A DNA stretch of 64,000 bases from DATCYZ01 sp036526195 (GTDB lineage Bacteria; Pseudomonadota; Gammaproteobacteria; Burkholderiales; SG8-39), in assembly GCA_036526195.1 (NCBI GenBank), contig DATCYZ010000067.1:35252-99251 (forward strand), given 5' to 3'. Made by a program: the position numbers and the translations under genes. Within the stretch, counting starts at the first letter, position 1, and every line of letters begins with the position of its first letter. Positions 19,360 to 26,166 of this stretch are shown here, piece after piece. The notes under the pieces are model-generated. The model had not been told where the DNA came from and did no database searches. It saw only the letters and a program-made list of their open reading frames with translations.

Positions 19360-20144
19360 GACATTATCTTTCAATAATTGTCGCCTTTATGACGGCAACG
19401 TTACCGATGCATTCCGTCTCCGGGACCTGTCGCGCAACCTCGCCCGCGCATACCGTCGCCTTGATCGAGCTGTACACCTCGGAGGGCTGCGACAGTTGTC
19501 CGCCCGCAGACCGGTGGCTCTCCTCCCTCGGCGCGCGCGGCTACGCGCCGACCCGCGTGGTGCCGATCGCCCTGCACGTCGACTACTGGGACTACATCGG
19601 CTGGAAGGATCCTTACGCCAAGCGGCAGTTCTCGACCCGCCAGCGCAAGCTCGCAGAACTGCGCCGGGCGACCACCGTGTACACCCCTCAGGTCATCGTG
19701 CAGGGGCAGGACTTCCGGCGCTGGTCGAGCGCCGCCGAACTGGACGCCGCGCTGAGGAAAATAGAGGCGCAGCCGGCCCGGGCGAACATCGGTCTTGCAC
19801 TCGTCGGCAGCGTCCCCGGCGCCCTGGAGGTGGACCTGTCCGTCGAGGTGGCGCGGCCGGCGGACCGGGCGAACGTCGCGGTTTACCTGGCGAGTTTCGA
19901 GAACAAGCTGGTGAGCGAAGTGCGGGCCGGGGAGAACCGGGGCAAAACTCTGCCGCACGATTACGTGGTGTTCGAATGGCAGGGGCCGATTCCGCTCGGG
20001 GAAGGTGGAAAGGTGAGTGCCCGCTATCGTTTACCGCTTTTGCCCAAGGCGATTCCTGAAAACTCCGGGGTAGTGGCCTTCGTTCAGGACCGGAGGACCT
20101 CGGATGTCCTCCAGGCCCTGATGCTGCCCGTCTGCGCGGGGTGA
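19356..20144 (+). CDS. DUF1223 thioredoxin-like secreted protein
   Basis: Exported 262-residue protein of the DUF1223 family, whose fold is thioredoxin-like. A signal peptide covers about residues 1-23. Then comes IELYTSEGCDSCPPADRW with a CDSC redox-type pair, HVDYWDYIGWKDPYAKRQF, and VYTPQVIVQGQ, which resembles the cis-Pro region of thioredoxin folds. The start codon overlaps the stop of the DUF3179 gene. The first 60 bases are noticeably AT-richer than the surroundings. The function is unknown; a redox or disulfide role in the periplasm is inference. Confidence 0.85.
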   Translation: MRHYLSIIVAFMTATLPMHSVSGTCRATSPAHTVALIELYTSEGCDSCPPADRWLSSLGARGYAPTRVVPIALHVDYWDYIGWKDPYAKRQFSTRQRKLAELRRATTVYTPQVIVQGQDFRRWSSAAELDAALRKIEAQPARANIGLALVGSVPGALEVDLSVEVARPADRANVAVYLASFENKLVSEVRAGENRGKTLPHDYVVFEWQGPIPLGEGGKVSARYRLPLLPKAIPENSGVVAFVQDRRTSDVLQALMLPVCAG

Positions 20145-20206
20145 GCCGGCCGCCCGCGCGCCCCGCCGGCGGGCAAAATCCGGGACCCGCCGCAAACCGG
20201 CTCGGG

Positions 20207-20212
20207 TATAGT
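20207..20212 (+). promoter_or_regulatory. Candidate -10 box for the DGQHR gene
   Basis: TATAGT lies 48 bases before the ATG at 20260 in an otherwise GC-rich gap, but no convincing -35 element is visible 16-18 bases upstream. GGGGAGGA at 20247-20254 provides a good ribosome binding site for the gene. Confidence 0.35.
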
Positions 20213-20259
20213 CCCCCGATCCAAGCCGGTCACGGGCGGGACTCAGGGGAGGAACGGCG

Positions 20260-21384
20260 ATGCACGCGACGCAGGTCCGTCAGAAAGACGGCATCTTCTA
20301 TTTCGCCAGCTATCGGGCAGCGGACCTTCTGGACAAGGTGCGCTTCATCAGCCGCTTCTACGGCGAGGGCGAGCAGATCGCCCCGTCGAAGATCGCGCAG
20401 GACGACGACATCGCGCAGTTCATCTCGCGCATCGAGCGCACCGACAAGGCCTTCCAGCGCTCGCTCTCGCGCGCCAAGGTGCGGGCGCTGCGGAACTTCT
20501 TCGAAACCGCGGTCACGCAGCCGCCGATCCCCGGAACGGTGCTGCTGTTCACCTCCGAGACCCTGCGCTTCCAGTCCGAAGGCGCGGACGGCGTCGGCCG
20601 GCTCGGCGAGCCGGATTCGAAGTACCTGATCATTGACGGCCAGCACCGGCTGGCGGCGCTGTACTTCTACATGCAGGACAAGCCCGAGGAAGCCCGGGGC
20701 ATCCACGTGCCCTGCATGATCTTCGACGGACGCAGCGAGGACTTCGCCACCGAGATGTTCGTCATCATCAATTCCACGCCGACGCGCATCAACAAGAGCC
20801 ACCTCGTCGACCTGTATGACCGTGTCTCCTTTGCAGCGCCGGACCGGCGCTTCGCCGCCCGGCTGGTCGAGCGGCTCTACGGCGAGGGCGACAGCCCGCT
20901 GCGCTATCGCATCAACCGGCTCGGCGGCCGCAGCCAGCGCGACAAGTGGATCCTGCAGGCGGAGCTGTTCAACGAGCTGCACCGCTGGGTGCGCTCGCGC
21001 TGGCGCTCGATCCAGGTCTCCGGCGGAAGCGCGAAGGAAGTGCCGCGCTATTACGGCATCGTGCGCGATTTCCTCAAGGCATCGAAGTCCGTGTTCGGCG
21101 AGGTCTGGGGCAAGGACGGCTACATGGTGACCAAGCCGGTCACCATCAAGGCGCTGATCCGCGTCTGCGCGGACCTCGCGCGCGAGGATGCGGAGCCCGA
21201 AGGGGGGCGCGTCCAGCGCTGGGAACTGCGACTGTCTCCCTGGGTCGAGCGCGCGCGCGAGTTCCGCGCCGAGGGGTTCTACGAGCGCTTTCCGGCGAAG
21301 GGCGAAGTCGAGCGCGTCGCGCGCGTGCACAAGGAACTGGCGCGGGCCGCGCGCATCGAGGTCGGAAAGGCGAAGAAGGCGTAG
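20260..21384 (+). CDS. DGQHR domain-containing protein, orphan
   Basis: A 374-residue soluble protein with the defining motif DGQHRLAAL at about residues 126-134. The remainder fits the DGQHR/DndB-like family, including IINSTPTRINKSHLVDLYD, which resembles a ParB-type helix. DndB is the transcriptional regulator or accessory protein of phosphorothioate DNA modification, and other DGQHR proteins occur in defence islands. Here no dnd, restriction or mobile genes adjoin it: upstream is DUF1223 and downstream is a convergent CaiB gene with the second copy of the AT-rich palindrome between them. The tail is Lys/Ala-rich. The role is unknown. Confidence 0.75.
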   Translation: MHATQVRQKDGIFYFASYRAADLLDKVRFISRFYGEGEQIAPSKIAQDDDIAQFISRIERTDKAFQRSLSRAKVRALRNFFETAVTQPPIPGTVLLFTSETLRFQSEGADGVGRLGEPDSKYLIIDGQHRLAALYFYMQDKPEEARGIHVPCMIFDGRSEDFATEMFVIINSTPTRINKSHLVDLYDRVSFAAPDRRFAARLVERLYGEGDSPLRYRINRLGGRSQRDKWILQAELFNELHRWVRSRWRSIQVSGGSAKEVPRYYGIVRDFLKASKSVFGEVWGKDGYMVTKPVTIKALIRVCADLAREDAEPEGGRVQRWELRLSPWVERAREFRAEGFYERFPAKGEVERVARVHKELARAARIEVGKAKKA

Positions 21385-21414
21385 CGTAGACCGCGCCGCG
21401 GCGCCCAGATTGTT

Positions 21415-21438
21415 CTTATAGTAACATATAAGTTACTA
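21415..21438. repeat. AT-rich palindrome, copy 2 of 3 (core 21421-21436)
   Basis: TAGTAACATATAAGTTACTA (21419-21438) is an inverted repeat with one mismatched pair. Its left part, CTTATAGTAACATATA (21415-21430), is identical over 16 bases to copy 1 at 1722-1737. It lies 30 bases after the stop of the DGQHR gene, in the gap between convergent genes. Confidence 0.85.
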
Positions 21439-21654
21439 ATAGGGCGGGATCGGCGCCGGTTCCGGTCAAGCGCCTGATTTGGCTCGCGTAACGGGGAATG
21501 CGCGAGCGCGTCGACCACGGTGCCTGCGTGACGTATTGCACGCCGGAAAGTTCAATCATCTTGAAAGCAGATCGCCAGAGCGGAATGCCGCTCGACTTGC
21601 CGGACCGACGGGCCTATCCTTTCGATCAACCGGGGACGGCGGCGAACCTGCAGT

Positions 21655-21672
21655 TCCTCCTCCTCCTCCTCC
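21655..21672. repeat. (TCC)6 trinucleotide run
   Basis: Six tandem TCC units lie 47 bp from the 3' end of the CaiB gene. They are outside coding sequence. Length variation would be expected at such a tract, but no function is apparent. Confidence 0.7.
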
Positions 21673-21718
21673 TCGCTTCGTTCCCCGGCCGCTTTTCCCG
21701 TCCGGCCAACGTCCCGCC

Positions 21719-22903
21719 TCAGCCGATCGCCCCCGCCGCGCGCAGCCTCGCAATCGCCTGCCCGTCGTAACCGAGTTCGCCGAGGATCGCCGCGCTGTGC
21801 GTGCCGAGCGCGGGCACCGCATCCATGCGCGGCTCGAAATCCGAGATGTTCAGGGGCGGCTTCAGCGCATCGAGCGGGCCTGCGGGCGAATCCACCTGCG
21901 CCCAGCGCCCGCGCGCTTGCAGTTGAGGGTGCGACCAGAATTCCTGCAGCGTGTTCAGCCGCGCATTGGCGATGCCGGCGGCCTCGAGCCGCGCGGTGAC
22001 CTCGGCGGCGGTCAGCGTGCCGAACACGCGCTCGATCGCCGCGTGCATGGCATCGCGGTTCGCCAGCCGCGCGTTCGAGGAGTTGAAGCGCGCATCGGTG
22101 GCGAGCGAGGCATCGCCAAGCACGGTCTCGCAAAAGCGCGCGAACTCGCGCGCGTTCTGGATCGACAGGAACACCGTGCCGCCGTCGCCTGCGCGGAACG
22201 GCCCGTAGGGCACCATGGTGGCGTGATAGGCGCCGGCGCGTGGCGGCGGCGTGCCGCCGTAGGCGCTGTAGTAGGCGGGAAAACCCATCCATTCGCCGAG
22301 CGACTCGAACATGGTGATGTCTAGCGTCGCGCCTTCACCGGTGGTGGCACGGCGCAGCAGTGCAGCGAGGATCGAGGACATGGCATACATGCCGGCGGCG
22401 ATGTCCGCCACCGGGATCCCCGCCTTGGAGGGCGATTCCGGCGTGCCCGTGACCGAGAGCAATCCGGTCTCGCATTGCACCAGCAGGTCGTAGGCGCGCT
22501 TCTCGGCGTACGGCCCGGCGGGCCCGTAGCCCGAGATGCCGCACCACACCAGGCGCGGGTGTCTTGCGCGCAGTTCCGCTGCGCCGAGGCCGAGCCGCTC
22601 GACCGCGCCCGGCGCAAGGTTCTGCAGGAAGACGTCCGCGCCCGCCACCAGTTTCGCCAGGATGGCCTTCGCCTCCGGGTGCTTGACGTCCAGCGCGAAG
22701 CTTTCCTTCGAGCGGTTGACCCAGACGAAATGCGAGGACAGGCCTTTCACGGTGGTGTCATAGCCGCGCGAGGCGTCGCCCGCGCCGGGGCGTTCGATCT
22801 TGATCACGCGCGCGCCCATCTCCGCCAGCTGGCGGGTGCAGAACGGCCCCGCGATCACCTGCTCGAGGGCAACGACCGTGATGCCTTCCAGCGGCCGGAT
22901 CAT
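21719..22903 (-). CDS. CaiB/BaiF family CoA-transferase
   Basis: Class III CoA-transferase of 394 residues that would move CoA between carboxylic acids. The N-terminus MIRPLEGITVVALEQVIAGP and the block MGARVIKIERPGAGD are standard, and the catalytic Asp is in GIPVADIAAGMYA (about 167). FLQNLAPGAVERLGLG is the usual CoA-binding helix region. The gene is coupled by a four-base ATGA overlap to the upstream hydratase gene, so the two form an operon. Substrate cannot be told; relatives act on carnitine, mesaconate, succinate/itaconate and others. Pairing with a hydratase suggests a dicarboxylate or keto-acid route. Confidence 0.9.
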   Translation of the reverse strand: MIRPLEGITVVALEQVIAGPFCTRQLAEMGARVIKIERPGAGDASRGYDTTVKGLSSHFVWVNRSKESFALDVKHPEAKAILAKLVAGADVFLQNLAPGAVERLGLGAAELRARHPRLVWCGISGYGPAGPYAEKRAYDLLVQCETGLLSVTGTPESPSKAGIPVADIAAGMYAMSSILAALLRRATTGEGATLDITMFESLGEWMGFPAYYSAYGGTPPPRAGAYHATMVPYGPFRAGDGGTVFLSIQNAREFARFCETVLGDASLATDARFNSSNARLANRDAMHAAIERVFGTLTAAEVTARLEAAGIANARLNTLQEFWSHPQLQARGRWAQVDSPAGPLDALKPPLNISDFEPRMDAVPALGTHSAAILGELGYDGQAIARLRAAGAIG

Positions 22904-23712
22904 TGGAAGCCGACTTCCAGCCCCGCGAGCGGCAGGCCGTCGAAGGCGGTGCGCCAGGTCTCGCCGGGCGCCACCGGATGGGCGTCAGTGAGCGTGCCTG
23001 TGGAAACGATCTCGCCGGCCTGCAGGGGCGGCGCCTCCGGCTGCCGGTCCAGGAGGTCGACGAGGAAGGCGAGCGCCTTCAAGGGGCTGTCGAGGACGTT
23101 CGCGCCGACGCCCCGGTCGACGACTTCGTCGCCGCGCCGCAGCTGCACCCCGAGCGCCGGTAACTGCGCGACGAGGTCCGGCAGCGTCGCGACCGGCACC
23201 GGCGTGCCGACGATCAGGCGACCGTGCAGTCCGTTGTCGGCGGTGCAATCGGCGATCTTCAAACCCCAGTCGGGGTGATGGCACTGGACGATCTCGATTG
23301 CGTGCGCCATCCACTGGATGCAGGCAAGCAGTGCCTGCGGGGTGCGCGCCGCGCCGGGTTCGCGGGCGAGGCGAAAGCAGATCTCCGGCTCGATCCTCGG
23401 CTGCGCGAGCCCGGCCAGCGGCACCTGCGCGCGGTTGCCTGGCGCGGCAATGAGCGTGCGGTCGTACACCATGCCCCACATCGGCTCGTAGACACCGTAG
23501 CGCTTCCAGATCGTGCGGTTGGTGAAGCCGATCTTGCGCCCGGCGGGCTTCCAGCCCTTTTCCAGGCGCGCCGCGTGCAATCGCGCCGCAGCGCGGTAGC
23601 CGTCTTCCGGCGAGAGGGTCGGTTCGCGCTCGCTGAACGGCCGGACCAGCTTCGAGGACCCGTCGAGCGCGACGAGTTCCTGCGCAACGCGGGCAATGGG
23701 GTCGTTGGCCAT
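22900..23712 (-). CDS. 2-keto-4-pentenoate hydratase / FAH-fold enzyme
   Basis: Cytosolic 270-residue enzyme of the 2-hydroxypenta-2,4-dienoate (MhpD/HpcG) family within the fumarylacetoacetate hydrolase fold. Visible marks are GWKPAGRKIGFTNRT, the metal-binding IEPEICFRL (Glu-x-Glu type), EIVQCHHPDWGLKIADCTADN and a late GEIVSTGTLTDAHPV. These enzymes add water to 2-oxo-alkenoates in aromatic ring-cleavage pathways. It is the first gene of a two-gene operon with the CaiB transferase. The usual meta-cleavage partners (dioxygenase, aldolase) are not beside it, so its pathway is uncertain. Confidence 0.85.
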   Translation of the reverse strand: MANDPIARVAQELVALDGSSKLVRPFSEREPTLSPEDGYRAAARLHAARLEKGWKPAGRKIGFTNRTIWKRYGVYEPMWGMVYDRTLIAAPGNRAQVPLAGLAQPRIEPEICFRLAREPGAARTPQALLACIQWMAHAIEIVQCHHPDWGLKIADCTADNGLHGRLIVGTPVPVATLPDLVAQLPALGVQLRRGDEVVDRGVGANVLDSPLKALAFLVDLLDRQPEAPPLQAGEIVSTGTLTDAHPVAPGETWRTAFDGLPLAGLEVGFQ

Positions 23713-23804
23713 GCAAAGCGTCCGGGAAATGGGGGGGCATTCTACCGTGCGTGCAAGCGCCGCCGCGGTTGCGGTTTCACCCTGCGCGTGCCAAATTAGC
23801 CGCC

Positions 23805-24230
23805 ATGGATGAATCCCTCGCCTGGGCCGTGATCGGCCTGACCCTTGTCATCGTCGAGTTGCTCACCGGCACGTTCTACCTGCTGATGCTTGGTGGCGCG
23901 GCGTTCGGCGCGGCGCTGGTGGCCTGGTTCGGGCAGCCGTTTCCGGTGCAGGCGATCGTTGCGGGCGTGGTCTCCGCGCTCGGCGCCTACATGGTGCATG
24001 CCTATCGCGCGCGCAACCGTGCGCAGCAGATGCCCTCGATCGACCAGGGCCAGCCGGCCAGATTCGAAGCCTGGATCGATGCGACGGCGCAGCTTGCGCG
24101 GGTGCGCTATCGCGGCGCCAGCTGGGACGCGCAGGTCAGCGAACCCGGCGCGCTCGAGCCGGGCGCAATGCTTTACGTGGTGAACGCCGATGGCAACACG
24201 CTCACGGTCTCGCGCGCGCGCCCCGGCTGA
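23805..24230 (+). CDS. NfeD-like membrane protein with OB-fold tail
   Basis: A 141-residue protein of the short NfeD class that works with SPFH proteins in membrane domains. Three hydrophobic segments (about 5-25, 25-45 and 47-65) are followed by a soluble domain. The soluble part, about 78-141, with ARFEAWIDATAQLARVRYRG and a repeating beta pattern, matches the NfeD OB fold. ATG 23805 was chosen because the membrane segment starts right after it; 18 extra codons upstream would be polar and unlike the family. The next gene downstream is the SPFH protein, its usual partner. Confidence 0.88.
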   Translation: MDESLAWAVIGLTLVIVELLTGTFYLLMLGGAAFGAALVAWFGQPFPVQAIVAGVVSALGAYMVHAYRARNRAQQMPSIDQGQPARFEAWIDATAQLARVRYRGASWDAQVSEPGALEPGAMLYVVNADGNTLTVSRARPG

Positions 24231-24285
24231 GGCGCTGCAGGCCGGACCGCCGGATCTCACAGCCTATTTTCCTAGGAGTATGCCG

Positions 24286-25284
24286 ATGTTCCCGAAACTT
24301 CTGGTGGCGCTCGCCGTATCGATCGCCGCCGCGTTCTTTCCTGCCACCGAGCGCTACGCGGTGTGGATCTTCTTCATCGCCATGGTGGTGGTGTTCGTCA
24401 TTGAGGGCGTGCGCATCGTGCCGCAGCAGACGGCGCTGGTGGTGGAGCGCTTCGGGCGCTTCCACACCATCCTCGCGCCCGGCCTGAACCTGATCATCCC
24501 GTTCCTCGACCGGGTCGCCTACCAGCATTCGCTGAAGGAGGTGCCGCTCGACGTGCCCGAGCAGGTCTGCATCACGCGCGACAACACGCAACTCGCGGTC
24601 GACGGGGTGCTGTACTTCCAGGTCATGGACCCGCGCCAGGCCTCCTACGGCTCGGCGAATTACGTCGCCGCGATCACGCAGCTTGCGCAGACCACCTTGC
24701 GCAGCGAGATCGGCAAGATGGAACTCGACAAGAGTTTCGAGTCGCGCGAGGAGATCAACCGACAGATCGTCGCGGTGCTCGACGAGGCTGGGCGCAGCTG
24801 GGGCATCAAGGTGCTGCGTTACGAGATCAAGAGCATCACCCCGCCCGAGGCGATCCTGCGCGCGATGCAGCAGCAGATCACCGCGGAGCGCGAGAAGCGC
24901 GCCCTGATCGCGAAGTCCGAGGGCCAGCGGCAGGAGGAGATCAACCTCGCCGACGGCAAGCGCCAGGCGGCGGTGCTCGAATCCGAGGGCGAGAAGCAGG
25001 CGGCGATCAACCGCGCGCAGGGCGAGGCGACGGCGCTGCGCCTGGTGGCCGAGGCGAACGCCGCGGCGGTGCGCGTGGTCGGCGAGGCGATGAGCGAGAA
25101 GGGCGGCATGGATGCGGCCAACCTGAAGATCGCGCAGGAGTACGTGGAAGCCTTCGGCCGGCTTGCGAAGACCTCGAACACGATGATCGTGCCGGCAAAC
25201 GCCGCCGACGTCTCCTCCCTCATCGCGACGGCGATGACGGTGCTCGACAAGACGCGGGCCGCGGCGGCGGGAGCGCGGGCATGA
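24286..25284 (+). CDS. SPFH/stomatin-type membrane protein (QmcA-like)
   Basis: Inner-membrane scaffold protein of the SPFH (stomatin/prohibitin) superfamily, 332 residues. A hydrophobic N-terminus covers about 2-38. The band-7 domain runs from IVPQQTALVVERFGRFHTIL to about residue 200, and a long Glu/Lys/Ala-rich coiled coil follows (about 205-290). Two ATGs are possible; AGGAG at 24274-24278 is seven bases from ATG 24286 but only one from ATG 24280, which favours 24286. NfeD upstream is its standard partner. The gene overlaps the VOC-family gene downstream by ATGA. Such proteins form oligomeric membrane microdomains; QmcA is the E. coli relative. Confidence 0.92.
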   Translation: MFPKLLVALAVSIAAAFFPATERYAVWIFFIAMVVVFVIEGVRIVPQQTALVVERFGRFHTILAPGLNLIIPFLDRVAYQHSLKEVPLDVPEQVCITRDNTQLAVDGVLYFQVMDPRQASYGSANYVAAITQLAQTTLRSEIGKMELDKSFESREEINRQIVAVLDEAGRSWGIKVLRYEIKSITPPEAILRAMQQQITAEREKRALIAKSEGQRQEEINLADGKRQAAVLESEGEKQAAINRAQGEATALRLVAEANAAAVRVVGEAMSEKGGMDAANLKIAQEYVEAFGRLAKTSNTMIVPANAADVSSLIATAMTVLDKTRAAAAGARA

Positions 25285-25700
25285 GCGTCTCGGCCATGAA
25301 TCACTTCACCGTCCTCACCGACGACCTCGAGGCGACGCTGGCGTTTTACGCCGAACACCTCGGCTTTCGTCCGGGCGCGCGGCCGCCGTTCACCTTTCCC
25401 GGTGCCTGGCTGTATGCCGAAGGGGGCAGCGAGCCGATCCTGCACATCGTCGCGGGGGTGGCGAAGAGCCGGTTGGTGCCGGGTGTGCTCGATCACATGG
25501 CATTCACCGGGCGCGGCCTCGACAAGGTGATCGCGCGGCTGGACGCACGCGGCGTGGACTACGAACTGCGCCGCCTGCCCGAATACGGGACCTGGCAGAT
25601 CTTCTTCCTCGACCCGAACGGCGCCAAGGTTGAGATCGACTTCGACAAGTCCGAAGTGGCGCCCCCGGGGGCGCGCATCACGCAGCGCGCCACGGCGTGA
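25281..25700 (+). CDS. Glyoxalase/bleomycin-resistance (VOC) family protein
   Basis: A 139-residue single-domain protein of the vicinal oxygen chelate superfamily. It has the two beta-alpha-beta-beta-beta repeats: MNHFTVLTDDLEATLAFYAE with a first candidate ligand His, LDHMAFTGRGLDKVIARL with a second His, and FFLDPNGAKVEIDF with the closing Glu. Those three positions match the metal ligands of active members. Reaction unknown. It overlaps the SPFH gene before it and the small membrane-protein gene after it, so it sits in a four-gene operon with nfeD. Confidence 0.85.
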   Translation: MSVSAMNHFTVLTDDLEATLAFYAEHLGFRPGARPPFTFPGAWLYAEGGSEPILHIVAGVAKSRLVPGVLDHMAFTGRGLDKVIARLDARGVDYELRRLPEYGTWQIFFLDPNGAKVEIDFDKSEVAPPGARITQRATA

Positions 25701-25996
25701 TCCTGCTGCAGCGGATCGCCGGGGCCTTCGTCGGCCTCGCCCTGTTCGTCGCCGCGTTTGTCTTTGCCTCGGTGGTGCTGGCGGTGGTGGCGACCGTCGG
25801 GCTGGTGCTCTGGGGCTGGCTGTGGTGGCGCACCCGTGACCTGCGCCGCGCGGCGGCGGCGCGGCGGGACGCCATGGGAAACGGTCCGGCGGGGGCGGGC
25901 GACGGCACCGTGGTCGAGGGCGAGGTGATCCGCGAGGAAACGCGCATCGAACGCCGCCCCGGCACGCCGGAGGACAACGGTCCGGCCCGGCGCTAG
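25697..25996 (+). CDS. Small membrane protein of unknown function
   Basis: Unrecognised 99-residue protein with a GTG start inside the GTGA overlap with the VOC gene. A long hydrophobic region (about 5-45) forms one or two membrane helices and ends in a Trp-rich border, LWGWLWWRTRD. After it comes an Arg/Ala-rich stretch and an acidic-then-basic tail (GTVVEGEVIREE), which is probably cytosolic and disordered. It is the last gene of the nfeD-SPFH-VOC operon. Its stop codon shares the palindrome CTAG (25993-25996) with the stop of a possible 46-codon ORF on the other strand. Confidence 0.65.
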   Translation: MILLQRIAGAFVGLALFVAAFVFASVVLAVVATVGLVLWGWLWWRTRDLRRAAAARRDAMGNGPAGAGDGTVVEGEVIREETRIERRPGTPEDNGPARR

Positions 25997-26133
25997 CCCC
26001 CGGCCTGCGCCGCCTCGCTGGCGGCTTCGTCGAATGTGAAGCGGTCCGGCCAGAGTCGCTCCGGATCGATGGCCGCGCGCAGTGACCCGCGCGCGATGGC
26101 GCCCTGCACCGGGTACGCCGCATCGCCGGTCAT
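25993..26133 (-). CDS. Possible 46-residue ORF downstream of the TRAP gene
   Basis: Open frame of 46 codons in the gap after the TRAP permease stop, in the same frame as that gene. It begins MTGDAAYPVQ and ends FDEAASEAAQAGG, with high-GC third positions like real genes here and a plausible mix of residues (PERLWPDRF). No clear ribosome binding site was seen. It could be a small gene, or a remnant of an ancestral C-terminal extension of the TRAP protein separated by the TGA at 26167-26169. Its stop overlaps that of the convergent gene in CTAG. Confidence 0.3.
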   Translation of the reverse strand: MTGDAAYPVQGAIARGSLRAAIDPERLWPDRFTFDEAASEAAQAGG

Positions 26134-26166
26134 GCGGCTGGGCAGGCCGCCGCCCAGCCCGGGTGT

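Larger units (their letters stand above)
21385..21718. other. Gene-free gap with palindrome and TCC run
   Basis: This 334-bp gap between convergent genes holds copy 2 of the AT-rich palindrome (21415-21438) and a (TCC)6 run (21655-21672). A short open frame on the plus strand (21498-21770) runs into the CaiB gene, has low-complexity Leu repeats from the TCC run and no ribosome binding site, and was judged not coding. Nothing else was recognised. Confidence 0.6.

Noticed and set aside
21498..21770. A 90-codon ORF in the gap before the CaiB gene
   Set aside because: Includes a poly-Leu run from (TCC)6, overlaps the CaiB end, and lacks a ribosome binding site.
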